A stretch of DNA of 18,836 nucleotides, taken from positions 1 through 18,836 of the forward strand of contig JAEDCT010000028.1 of NCBI GenBank assembly GCA_016294035.1, given 5' to 3'. The notes beneath the pieces were generated by a model. That model searched no databases. It was given only the letters and a program-made list of their open reading frames with translations, and had not been told where the DNA came from. The translations under genes were made by a program, and so were the position numbers. Every line of letters starts with the position of its first letter. The first letter of the stretch is position 1. This DNA is from Treponema sp. GTDB taxonomy: Bacteria; Spirochaetota; Spirochaetia; Treponematales; Treponemataceae. Shown in pieces: positions 1-7,111 of this stretch.

Positions 1-2
1 TT

Positions 3-1025
3 ACTTCAATCATCAAGGATGAACTTGAATATGAACGCGGTTCCCTCATGGAAGATCTTCATGCACGAACTCTCGAACGTATCTTCATTGAAGAAAGAAT
101 CTATAAAAAGATTGAACAGATGACTACTGCAGAAGATGTGGACAAGGCTGTAAAAAAAGGATTTGTTCCATTCAAGGATGAACTTATACGCGATGTCAAT
201 GATGAAGATGTTGAACGGCTTTTGAAAATTCCAATCCGACGCATTTCTCTTTTTGACATAAACAAGAATCGCGATCAGGTTACTGCAATTAACGCCCGTC
301 TCAAGGAAATTGCTAAGAGACTCAAGAACCTGAAGGCATGTGCTGTTGAATATCTTGAAGGCATGGTTGAGCAGCTTGAAAAATTCTCACAACTGGATGA
401 AAAAAACGACACAAGGTATATTGACCCAAAACTTCTGACACGCCAGACAGAAGTTACAGCATTCAGTGCCGTTGATATTAAGACTGTTGTAAAGCGCGAC
501 ATTCCTCTTCGCTATGACGACAAGGGATATCTTGGAACAAAGGTTTCCGGTGGACGCGAAATCATCAAGGTTACTCCCTATGACAGAATTTTCATTGTTC
601 GCAAGACAGGAATCTGGGGAGTTCAGGATGTAGCAGAAAAAACTTTCGTTGACCAGGGAATGTTCTACTGTAACTATGCGGAAAAGGAAATCATCAACAA
701 TGTCCTGTTCACTGTGATCTACCGCGATCCAAAAACCATGCAGTGCTACATCAAGCGTTGCCGTGTTGCAGGCTGGATCATGAACCGCGACTATAGTTTT
801 GTTCCGGACGGCATGGAAGTTCTTCATGTTGATACAAGAGAAAAATTCAAGTTTGAGCTCAAGTACATCAAGAAGCCAAGGATCAAGGCGGAAGGTGCAT
901 CTTACAAAGCCCAGGATTATGAGGAAAAGGGTCTTAAGGCTGGTGGCGTAAGAATTGACACTCACGAAGTTGAAAGTATTGTTGTTGAGTTGCCTGATGA
1001 TCAGAAGCAGCTTTTTACAGAGTAG
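3..1025 (+). CDS. parC: DNA topoisomerase IV subunit A (ParC), C-terminal part, 5' end cut by window edge
   Basis: Type IIA topoisomerase A subunit, which cuts and rejoins DNA during decatenation of chromosomes together with ParE. The reading frame is open from base 3, so the first internal ATG (base 48) is not the start and the active-site tyrosine region lies outside the window. About 340 codons are visible. The first part, with HARTLERIFIEERIYKKIE, is the coiled-coil and tower side of the breakage-reunion domain. From about residue 165 of the visible part a short beta-rich C-terminal domain begins (GYLGTKVSGGREI, then VRKTGIWGVQDV). No GyrA box (QRRGGKG-like) is visible and the C-terminal domain is short, which favours topoisomerase IV over gyrase. 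The next gene follows within 10 bp, so the two are probably cotranscribed. The alternative is a second GyrA-type paralogue. Confidence 0.82.
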   Translation, partial: TSIIKDELEYERGSLMEDLHARTLERIFIEERIYKKIEQMTTAEDVDKAVKKGFVPFKDELIRDVNDEDVERLLKIPIRRISLFDINKNRDQVTAINARLKEIAKRLKNLKACAVEYLEGMVEQLEKFSQLDEKNDTRYIDPKLLTRQTEVTAFSAVDIKTVVKRDIPLRYDDKGYLGTKVSGGREIIKVTPYDRIFIVRKTGIWGVQDVAEKTFVDQGMFYCNYAEKEIINNVLFTVIYRDPKTMQCYIKRCRVAGWIMNRDYSFVPDGMEVLHVDTREKFKFELKYIKKPRIKAEGASYKAQDYEEKGLKAGGVRIDTHEVESIVVELPDDQKQLFTE

Positions 1026-1035
1026 GGGAATTAGA

Positions 1036-1911
1036 ATGACTAGACCTGACTATAACAGAATGTATGAAGTGATGAAAAGAACCCTTGCACCATTTTTGGG
1101 TACATTGACTTTTTCTGTCATGATTTCGGAAATAATTCCATTTGTGTTTGCCTCGGTTTTTTCTGCAGTAAGCATTGGTGTTACAAATTATGCTGCAAGC
1201 TATGTCCTGCTTTGTGTCTCAATTGTTCTGATAATGTTTGTTTCCGTTTCTCTTGTAGTGTGCACAATAAATCAGGCTTCAAAAATTACACTTGGAAAAG
1301 GCAGCAGAATTTCATCTTTCTTTGAGCCTTTTTTCATAAAAAGAAAGAACCTGTTTTCTGCATCTGCAATTCTGACTTTGGTGCAGGTAGTTTCCTTTTT
1401 TATCGTTTTTTTTATTATCATGTTCAACAGGGATTTTTTTGCTCCAGCACTGAAAATTTTTGAAAAGGAAATTGTTTCCGTAGAAGCCCTCCAAAATGAT
1501 CTTGCCACAATAATGCCATATTATTTTTTTGCAATTGCATTGTTTTCTGTAATTGGATGTGCTCTTTCAATCCCATTTCTTTTTGTCTGGAATGTGATGG
1601 AAACTGAAAAAAATATTTCTTTCTCTGGTGCTCTAAAAAAATCAGCTTCAATTTTGGTTTTAAACTATTTCCATTATGTTGGCTTCAATTTCTACGTTGT
1701 CATAAGAAATCTCATAGTAATTGCTGTTCTTGCTGGAATCAATTTATTTGTTTCAAGAGTTTCATTTCTTGCGTTCTTTACACTTGTTACCGGCTTTCTG
1801 ATTTTGCTTCAGCAGTATACAGTTATTTCTAAAATCATTGATTGCATTCCTGTTTATTATTATTCATATATGAGTGTGAATGGACTTTTGAATTCTTCTG
1901 AAAAGGTCTGA
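1036..1911 (+). CDS. Multi-pass membrane protein of unknown function
   Basis: I do not recognise this protein. It has 291 residues and is very rich in Phe, Val, Ile and Ser. About six hydrophobic segments are visible, at roughly residues 19-38, 52-77, 107-130, 163-187, 212-240 and 243-266. Short charged loops lie between them (for example KGSRISSFFEPFFIKRKN at about 88-105). No catalytic or transporter motif is apparent. The frame opens upstream inside parC, but the ATG at 1036 is preceded by GGGGAA at suitable distance, while the upstream start would overlap parC by about 70 bp without a ribosome site. The stop codon shares one base with the ATG of the following YigZ-family gene, so the two are likely translationally coupled. 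That coupling does not by itself reveal a function. Confidence 0.75.
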   Translation: MTRPDYNRMYEVMKRTLAPFLGTLTFSVMISEIIPFVFASVFSAVSIGVTNYAASYVLLCVSIVLIMFVSVSLVVCTINQASKITLGKGSRISSFFEPFFIKRKNLFSASAILTLVQVVSFFIVFFIIMFNRDFFAPALKIFEKEIVSVEALQNDLATIMPYYFFAIALFSVIGCALSIPFLFVWNVMETEKNISFSGALKKSASILVLNYFHYVGFNFYVVIRNLIVIAVLAGINLFVSRVSFLAFFTLVTGFLILLQQYTVISKIIDCIPVYYYSYMSVNGLLNSSEKV

Positions 1912-2513
1912 TGAAAGTGAAAGTACTTCTCAATAATCCTTCCAATGAAATTATCATAAAGGGCTCAAGATTTATTTCTGAGGTTTTTTCAATCTCCACT
2001 CAGCAGGAAGCAAGAGATAGACTTCATGAACAAAAGCTCAGGTATTCAGATGCAACCCATGTCTGTCATTGCTTTATTGCAGGATTAAAGGCTGAGACCT
2101 GTGGAATGAGTGATGACGGAGAACCCTCAGGAACTGCCGGTCGACCGATGCTTGACATCTTGAAGGGTAGCGGTATAACAAACATACTTGTAACAGTTAC
2201 ACGTTATTTCGGAGGAACCCTTCTGGGAACCGGGGGGCTTGTTAAGGCCTATGGTGACAGTGTGAAGGAAGTTCTTGCTTTATGCCAGACAGAAGAATAT
2301 ATTGAACGTTCCTGTTTTACTTTTGTTTGCGACTGGGCATTGTATGAAAATCTCAAGCGAAAGATTACAGATGCGTTCCATATTACTGATTTGAATGAAG
2401 AATTTGGTGATGGAGTGAATCTTTCCGGAAAAATATATTCTGATGAAAAAGATGCCCTTTGCGATATGGTGACCAATCTGAGTAAGGGAAAGATTTTTGT
2501 TCACTTTGTCTGA
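1911..2513 (+). CDS. yigZ: YigZ/IMPACT family protein
   Basis: This 200-residue protein belongs to the UPF0029/IMPACT family. The family hallmark SDDGEPSGTAGRPML lies at residues 67-81, followed by ITNILVTVTRYFGG and TLLGTGGLVKAY at about 89-113. The length matches bacterial YigZ (about 200-215 residues), with the IMPACT N-terminal domain followed by a small ferredoxin-like C-terminal domain. Eukaryotic IMPACT modulates the translation-stress kinase GCN2. The bacterial role is not settled, although ribosome or nucleic-acid binding has been suggested from the fold. The ATG overlaps the stop of the membrane-protein gene by one base. It is probably the last gene of the parC unit, although I see no convincing terminator after it. 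Confidence 0.9.
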   Translation: MKVKVLLNNPSNEIIIKGSRFISEVFSISTQQEARDRLHEQKLRYSDATHVCHCFIAGLKAETCGMSDDGEPSGTAGRPMLDILKGSGITNILVTVTRYFGGTLLGTGGLVKAYGDSVKEVLALCQTEEYIERSCFTFVCDWALYENLKRKITDAFHITDLNEEFGDGVNLSGKIYSDEKDALCDMVTNLSKGKIFVHFV

Positions 2514-2538
2514 TTGCTGTTGATGAGTCCCGTAATTG

Positions 2539-2575
2539 AATTAATTTCCTTTCTAAAATGATAAATTAATTTCCT
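2539..2575. repeat. 12-bp direct repeat upstream of the xpt promoter
   Basis: AATTAATTTCCT occurs exactly at 2539-2550 and again at 2564-2575, 25 bp apart start to start, ending 7 bp before the proposed xpt -35 box. The AATTAATT core is self-complementary, so the copies could also pair as a weak AT hairpin. No T-run follows. It could be an operator or simply low-complexity sequence. Confidence 0.5.
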
Positions 2576-2582
2576 GTTATTC

Positions 2583-2611
2583 TTGAATAAAAACACTTAA
2601 AAACATATTAT
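2583..2611 (+). promoter_or_regulatory. Sigma-70-type promoter of xpt
   Basis: TTGAAT at 2583-2588 and TATTAT at 2606-2611 are separated by 17 bp, close to the TTGACA/TATAAT consensus. The -10 box ends five bases before the xpt ATG, so a normal transcription start would fall on or next to the initiation codon. Confidence 0.6.
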
Positions 2612-2616
2612 ACAGT

Positions 2617-3198
2617 ATGAAATTATTGGAAGAAAAAATCAGAAAGGAAGGCCAGATTCTTAGTGGCAATATCCTTAAGGTTTCAAGTTTTTTAAATCAT
2701 CAGATTGATGTTCTGTTTCTCGACAAGCTTGCACAGGAATTTGTCCGCCGTTTTGAAGGTGAAAAAATAACTAAGGTTTTGACAATTGAAGCTTCTGGAA
2801 TCGGAATTGGAAGTTGTGTTGCCCGTGCCTTTAAGTGTCCTTTGGTTTTTGCCAAGAAAAACTCTTCAAAGAATGTTAACGAAGACTGCTACAGAAGTTC
2901 TGTTTATTCATATACCCATTCCAAGACTTATAATATCATTGTTGTAAAGAATTATATTTCTTCTGATGATAATGTGCTTATCATTGATGACTTTCTGGCA
3001 AACGGAAGCGCACTTAACGGCCTTATTGAACTGGTATCTCAGGCTGGTGCAAAACTTGCCGGATGCGGAATTGTCATTGAAAAGGGATTCCAGGAAGGTG
3101 GAGCTTTGCTCAGACAAAAAGGATATAAAATAGAATCTCTTGCTATTGTTGATTCAATGTCTGTTGAAAGCGGTGTGGAATTCAGAAAGGATAACTGA
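2617..3198 (+). CDS. xpt: Xanthine phosphoribosyltransferase
   Basis: Transfers phosphoribose from PRPP to xanthine to give XMP, a purine salvage step in the cytoplasm. It has 193 residues, the usual length for Xpt. The N-terminal SFLNHQID at 24-31 and TIEASGIGIG at 56-65 are typical of the family, and the PRPP-binding loop is VLIIDDFLANGSA at 120-132. EKGF at about 154-157 continues the family pattern. The start is fixed by similarity to Xpt N-termini, yet no Shine-Dalgarno sequence precedes it, and the promoter -10 box sits immediately upstream. I see no purine riboswitch in front. The gene is followed by its own terminator and then by a purine-type ABC transporter operon, which suggests that imported bases feed this enzyme. 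Some members also accept hypoxanthine or guanine. Confidence 0.93.
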   Translation: MKLLEEKIRKEGQILSGNILKVSSFLNHQIDVLFLDKLAQEFVRRFEGEKITKVLTIEASGIGIGSCVARAFKCPLVFAKKNSSKNVNEDCYRSSVYSYTHSKTYNIIVVKNYISSDDNVLIIDDFLANGSALNGLIELVSQAGAKLAGCGIVIEKGFQEGGALLRQKGYKIESLAIVDSMSVESGVEFRKDN

Positions 3199-3205
3199 AC
3201 ATTTT

Positions 3206-3240
3206 AATCCATAGGAATTATTCTTATGGATTATTTTTAT
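3206..3240 (+). terminator. Intrinsic terminator after xpt
   Basis: A 12-bp stem runs AATCCATAGGAA (3206-3217) against TTCTTATGGATT (3221-3232) with one G-T wobble and a TTA loop. It is followed by ATTTTTAT. It starts seven bases after the xpt stop codon. Confidence 0.75.
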
Positions 3241-3245
3241 TGTGC

Positions 3246-3274
3246 ATAATTACCTTGCTTAGGCAGGTGGTTAT
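3246..3274 (+). promoter_or_regulatory. Hairpin directly in front of the BMP lipoprotein ribosome site
   Basis: ATAATTACC (3246-3254) pairs with GGTGGTTAT (3266-3274), including two T-G wobbles. After a bulged T, TGC pairs with GCA around a TTAG loop. The structure ends two bases before the AGGAG ribosome site (3277-3281). It could tune translation or protect the mRNA 5' end. I could not find a convincing promoter in this gap; CATAAT at 3245-3250 is -10-like but lacks a good -35 box and would place the transcript start inside the hairpin. Confidence 0.4.
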
Positions 3275-3287
3275 ATAGGAGTTGTTT

Positions 3288-4373
3288 ATGAAAAAGGTTT
3301 GCATGGCTATTCTTGCATTGTGTGCAGCATTTGTACTTGCTGGATGCAGTAAAAAGGAAGCCGGAAACAAGGTTTTGACAAAGGAAAACCTTAAGGTTGG
3401 TTTCGTTTACATTGGTTCAATCAATGACGAAGGTTACACTCAGGCTCACGACAAGGGACGTCTTGCTGTGGAAGCAATGGGTATTTCAACTGCATACGTT
3501 GAGAATGTTGCTGAAAACTCTGACTGTGAAAAGGCAATCCGCGATCTTATTGACCAGGGATGCAACATGATTTTCACAACAAGCTTCGGTTTTATGGACT
3601 GGACATTGAAGGTTGCTGAAGAATTCCCAGATGTTCATTTTGCTCACTGTTCTGGTTACAAGCAAGCTGTAAACATGTGTTCTTATTTTGGAAAGGTTTA
3701 TCAGGCTCGCTATCTTGCTGGTATTGTTGCTGGCATGAATTCAAAGTCTGGAAAAATCGGTTATGTTGCAGCATTCCCAATTCCAGAATGTATTCGCGGT
3801 ATCAACGCATTTACTCTTGGTGTTCAGTCAGTAAATCCAAATGCAACAGTTGAAGTTGTATGGACAAGAACATGGTTTGATCCAGCTGTTGAAAAGCAGG
3901 CTGCTCTTGAGCTTTTGAACAGAGGATGTGATCTTCTCGAACAGCATCAGGATACAACGGCTCCTCAGATTGCAGCTCAGGAAAAGGGTGCACTTGCTAT
4001 CGGATACAATGTTCCAACTCCTAATGCAGCTCCAAAGGCATATCTTACAGCACCATTGTTCAACTGGCCTGTATTCTACACAGCTAATGTTCAGGCTCTT
4101 CTTGACGGAAAGTGGGAAGGAAAGGCTTACTGGGAAGGAATTGACCAGGGTTGGGTTGGACTTGATGCACTTTCAGCACTTTGTGTTCCAGGAACTCAGG
4201 AAGCAGTTGATGTTGCAATGGAAGCAATGAAGGCTAAGACATTTGAGCCATTTACAGGTCCTTTGTTTGATCAGGATGGAACTGAAAAGATTCCTTCTGG
4301 AGTAATGATGACAGATGATGATATTTGGAATATGTCATGGTTTGTTAAGGGTGTAATCGGTTCAACAAACTAA
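3288..4373 (+). CDS. BMP-family substrate-binding lipoprotein of an ABC transporter, probably purine nucleobase or nucleoside
   Basis: Extracytoplasmic binding protein of the BMP/PnrA family. It has 361 residues. The N-terminus is a lipoprotein signal peptide with lipobox LAGC and the modified cysteine at about residue 20. The mature part has the periplasmic-binding-protein fold, starting LKVGFVYIGSINDEGY and including GKIGYVAAFPIPECIRG. The segment DTTAPQIAAQEKGALAIGYN is characteristic of one BMP subgroup. The ATG at 3288 has AGGAG six bases upstream; a TTG two codons earlier directly abuts that ribosome site and is less likely. The partner ATPase and two permeases lie downstream after a structured spacer. 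PnrA of T. pallidum binds purine nucleosides, but RfuA, also in this family, binds riboflavin. I prefer purines because xpt is adjacent. Confidence 0.88.
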   Translation: MKKVCMAILALCAAFVLAGCSKKEAGNKVLTKENLKVGFVYIGSINDEGYTQAHDKGRLAVEAMGISTAYVENVAENSDCEKAIRDLIDQGCNMIFTTSFGFMDWTLKVAEEFPDVHFAHCSGYKQAVNMCSYFGKVYQARYLAGIVAGMNSKSGKIGYVAAFPIPECIRGINAFTLGVQSVNPNATVEVVWTRTWFDPAVEKQAALELLNRGCDLLEQHQDTTAPQIAAQEKGALAIGYNVPTPNAAPKAYLTAPLFNWPVFYTANVQALLDGKWEGKAYWEGIDQGWVGLDALSALCVPGTQEAVDVAMEAMKAKTFEPFTGPLFDQDGTEKIPSGVMMTDDDIWNMSWFVKGVIGSTN

Positions 4374-4392
4374 ATTACATTTTGTAAATAAA

Positions 4393-4430
4393 GATCATAT
4401 CCCCATGTTTTCTCGTCGGGGAATATGATC
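4393..4430 (+). promoter_or_regulatory. Intercistronic hairpin 1 after the BMP lipoprotein gene
   Basis: GATCATATCCCC (4393-4404) pairs with GGGG (4418-4421) and ATATGATC (4423-4430), leaving one bulged A. The 13-base loop is T-rich and no T-run follows. It begins 19 bases after the lipoprotein stop codon. This position suits a 3'-end stabilising structure that protects the abundant lipoprotein message from decay. Confidence 0.6.
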
Positions 4431-4438
4431 ATATCTAT

Positions 4439-4475
4439 GGTTGGTTATGGATTTCATTTGTTTTCATAATCAGCC
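4439..4475 (+). promoter_or_regulatory. Intercistronic hairpin 2
   Basis: GGTTGGTTATG (4439-4449) pairs with CATAATCAGCC (4465-4475) over 11 bp including two wobble pairs, with a 15-base loop. Its right arm carries ATCAG, which also occurs in the right arm of hairpin 3, so the two structures could compete for the same CTGGT segment. Confidence 0.4.
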
Positions 4476-4481
4476 TTGATG

Positions 4482-4521
4482 TCACCATGTTCTGGTCAAA
4501 AATCAGGGCATGGTGATTTTT
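4482..4521 (+). terminator. Terminator-like hairpin inside the transporter operon
   Basis: CACCATGTTCTGGT (4483-4496) pairs with ATCAGGGCATGGTG (4502-4515) around a CAAAA loop. This gives 14 bp with three wobble pairs, extended by T4482-A4516. A run of five T follows (4517-4521), then AAATTTT. It lies 20 bases upstream of the ATPase start, so it would cut most transcripts after the lipoprotein gene and let a fraction read through into ATPase and permeases. Confidence 0.65.
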
Positions 4522-4541
4522 AAATTTTGGAAAGACAGGCT

Positions 4542-6044
4542 ATGGAAAATTTTATTGAACTGGAACATGTTTACAAGTCATTTGGAAAGGTTCATGCCAA
4601 CAAGGATATTTGCCTTCAGGTTAGGAAGGGAGAGATTTTGGCATTGCTGGGTGAAAACGGATCTGGCAAAAGTACTATGGTCAATATAATGGCTGGAATT
4701 TATTCACCGGATTCTGGTGTCATTCGCGTTAAGAATAAGGTGACTGAATTTCATTCTCCTGATGATGCAATAAAAAATGGTATTGGAATGGTTCATCAGC
4801 ATTTCAAGCTTGTTAATGTTTTTTCTGCCATGGAAAATATAATTCTTGGGCAGAAGAAAAATTTTTTTATTCATAAAAAAGATGCAAGAAATAAAATATT
4901 AGAACTGGAAAATAAATATTCATTTTCAATTGATCCGGATAAAAAAATATATTCAATGTCAGTCAGTGAAAAGCAAACTGTAGAAATTCTCAAGATGCTT
5001 TATCAGGGTGCTGAACTTTTGATTCTTGATGAACCAACGGCAGTCCTTACTCCACAGGAAACACAGAAACTTTTTGCCGTCTTAAGAAAAATGAAAGAGG
5101 CCGGGTGTTCGGTTATCATAATTACCCATAAGCTAAATGAAGTTATGGAGATATCTGACAGGGTTGCGGTTCTTAGAAAGGGATCTTATGCAGGAACTGT
5201 AATAACAAAGGAAACAAATGCTAAGGAACTTGCAGATCTGATGGTTGGATCTGAAACAAATCTTGAGGCTCAATGGTTTGAGGCAAAGAAGAGCCCTAAG
5301 CCATTATTGAGTCTATCAAATGTGACAATTCTTGATCAGAATAACATGAAAAAAGTTGATTCCATGAGTCTTGAGGTATTTGGAGGAGAGATTCTTGGTG
5401 TAGCTGGTATTGTTGGTTCCGGTCAAAAAGAAATATGTGAGGCTATTTCTGGCCTTCAGAAAATAGAAAGCGGTGAAATATATTTTGAGGATAGAAGCCT
5501 TGTTTCTCTTTCCCCTCGTGCAATCAAAAAACTTGGAGTTCGAATGAGTTTTATTCCTGAAGACAGGCTGGGAATGGGGCTTGTTGCAGGAATGGACATT
5601 ACAGAAAATGTTCTTCTTAAAAATTATGATGAGTCTGACGGCTTATTTGTTGACCGTGAAGCTGGAAGAAGAAGGGCAGAACTTATTGTTAAGAATTACG
5701 ATGTATCTACTCCGGGAATAAATCATGTCGTCAGAAAACTTTCCGGTGGTAATATTCAGAAGGTCCTTCTTGGAAGAGAAATTGAAATGCACCCGAAGGT
5801 TCTCATAACTGCATATCCCTTCCGTGGTTTGGATGTAGGTGCTTCAAAGACAATATTTGATATGCTCAATGAACAGAAGCAGCATGGAGTTGCAATTCTT
5901 CTTGTTGCAGAAGATCTGGATATACTTCGCGGTTTGAGTGACAGACTTCTTGTAATCCACAATGGCAGAAATATGGGCGTAGTAGATCCTAGAAACACAT
6001 CAAAGGAAAAAATCGGTGTTATGATGATGGGAGGTGAGCAATGA
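4542..6044 (+). CDS. ABC transporter ATP-binding protein with two nucleotide-binding domains (NupO/RbsA-like)
   Basis: Cytoplasmic ATPase that powers the BMP-type importer. It has 500 residues in two fused ABC domains, as in NupO, PnrC and RbsA. Domain 1 has a full Walker A (GENGSGKST, 37-45), a divergent signature (SVSEKQ, 140-145), Walker B LLILDEP (159-165) and the switch histidine in ITHK. Domain 2 has a degenerate Walker A (GIVGSGQKE, 289-297), a good signature (LSGGN, 400-404) and a Walker B in which Glu is replaced (ITAYPFRGLD, about 422-431). Degeneracy in domain 2 is normal for this family. The ATG at 4542 has GGAAAG seven bases before it; an in-frame TTG at 4527 would start within the ribosome-site region. 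The stop overlaps the next start by four bases. Confidence 0.92.
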   Translation: MENFIELEHVYKSFGKVHANKDICLQVRKGEILALLGENGSGKSTMVNIMAGIYSPDSGVIRVKNKVTEFHSPDDAIKNGIGMVHQHFKLVNVFSAMENIILGQKKNFFIHKKDARNKILELENKYSFSIDPDKKIYSMSVSEKQTVEILKMLYQGAELLILDEPTAVLTPQETQKLFAVLRKMKEAGCSVIIITHKLNEVMEISDRVAVLRKGSYAGTVITKETNAKELADLMVGSETNLEAQWFEAKKSPKPLLSLSNVTILDQNNMKKVDSMSLEVFGGEILGVAGIVGSGQKEICEAISGLQKIESGEIYFEDRSLVSLSPRAIKKLGVRMSFIPEDRLGMGLVAGMDITENVLLKNYDESDGLFVDREAGRRRAELIVKNYDVSTPGINHVVRKLSGGNIQKVLLGREIEMHPKVLITAYPFRGLDVGASKTIFDMLNEQKQHGVAILLVAEDLDILRGLSDRLLVIHNGRNMGVVDPRNTSKEKIGVMMMGGEQ

Positions 6045-7111
6045 TAAAGATTGTATCAAATCATGATTTGTCATTTAAGCAGAAAACAGTTTTGAGAACA
6101 GTAGCCATTGTTTCTTCGTTTGTTGCAACAGCACTGATTCTTCTTTGTCTTTCATATAATCCTCTTGAGGTTTTTTCAAAGATAGTTGAGGGAAGCCTTG
6201 GAACTGCCTACAGGTTCAGGGAAACATGCAACAAGACTATTTTGCTTACGATGCTTTCTCTTGGTATTGGAATAGCATTTAAAATGAAATTCTGGAACAT
6301 TGGAGCTGAAGGTCAGTTCTATATGGGTGCTTATGGAGCAAGTCTTATTGCCTTTGCATTTCCTGAACTTCCAAAAGGAATCCTATTGACTCTCATGATT
6401 CTCTCGGGATTTGTTTTCGGCGGGTTGTTTGCTCTTATTCCAGCTGCTTTGAAAATAAAATTTTCTACCAGTGAAACTCTTGTTACACTCATGTTGAATT
6501 ATATTGCTCAAAAATGGATCAGCTATCTTCAGTATGGACCATGGAAAAGTGCCAATGGTTTCCCGAAGATAGATAATTTTGCTGCCAGTGCTGTTTTGCC
6601 CAAAGTCTTTGGAATTCATATTGGATGGATTTTGACTCTTCTTTGTGCTGTTTTGCTTTTTGTGGTTTTCCGTAAAACTAAGTTTGGCTATGAAATCATG
6701 ATTCTCGGCGAAAGTGAGGCTACGGCAAGATATGCTGGGATAAATGTTGCAAAGGTTCTTGTCATTTCAATTTTTATTTCTGGCGGTTTGTGTGGTCTTG
6801 CCGGAATGATGCAGGCCAGTGCAATCGAGCGGTCTTTGTCTGATCAGCTTTCCGGAGGAATGGGATTCACTGCTGTTATTACAACATGGCTTAGTGCTTT
6901 GAATCCTCTTCTCATGATTGTTGTTTCCTTTGTTTTCAGCATGCTTATTCAGGGTGGAAGTTTCCTTCAAAGTTCTCTTCAAATTCCTGCAAGCATGTCC
7001 CATATTATTCTTGGTATCATTATTTTCTTTGTTCTTGGCAGTGAGTTTTTTGTCAGGTATAAATTCGCTGTAACATTTAATCGTGAAAAAAAATCAGGTG
7101 GTAGATCATGA
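6041..7111 (+). CDS. ABC transporter permease, first subunit (NupP-like, BPD_transp_2 family)
   Basis: Inner-membrane channel subunit of the BMP-type importer. It has 356 residues and about eight to ten hydrophobic segments. The first follows a short cytoplasmic N-terminus at about residues 20-42. The loop FGYEIMILGESEATARYAGI, at about 224-243, is the conserved cytoplasmic coupling region of the LivH/RbsC-like permease family, in which the usual pattern is a G-E-x-x-x-A-A-x-Y-A-G-I-type sequence. It overlaps the ATPase gene by ATGA and overlaps the second permease the same way. It is therefore expected to be made stoichiometrically with them and to form a heterodimer with the second permease. 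Confidence 0.9.
   Translation: MIKIVSNHDLSFKQKTVLRTVAIVSSFVATALILLCLSYNPLEVFSKIVEGSLGTAYRFRETCNKTILLTMLSLGIGIAFKMKFWNIGAEGQFYMGAYGASLIAFAFPELPKGILLTLMILSGFVFGGLFALIPAALKIKFSTSETLVTLMLNYIAQKWISYLQYGPWKSANGFPKIDNFAASAVLPKVFGIHIGWILTLLCAVLLFVVFRKTKFGYEIMILGESEATARYAGINVAKVLVISIFISGGLCGLAGMMQASAIERSLSDQLSGGMGFTAVITTWLSALNPLLMIVVSFVFSMLIQGGSFLQSSLQIPASMSHIILGIIIFFVLGSEFFVRYKFAVTFNREKKSGGRS

Noticed and set aside
387..965. 192-residue open frame antisense to the topoisomerase gene
   Set aside because: It lies wholly inside a well-supported coding region, has no ribosome site or recognisable domain, and its composition fits a shadow of the opposite strand.
955..1035. Longer version of the membrane protein starting inside parC
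   Set aside because: The ATG at 1036 has a clear ribosome site; the extension duplicates parC sequence in another frame.
2514..2616. Purine riboswitch expected in front of xpt
   Set aside because: The gap lacks the conserved junction bases and the three-helix layout, and the promoter leaves no room for a leader.
3928..4230. 100-residue plus-strand open frame inside the BMP lipoprotein gene
   Set aside because: An out-of-frame shadow of a strongly supported gene, with no domain or start signal.
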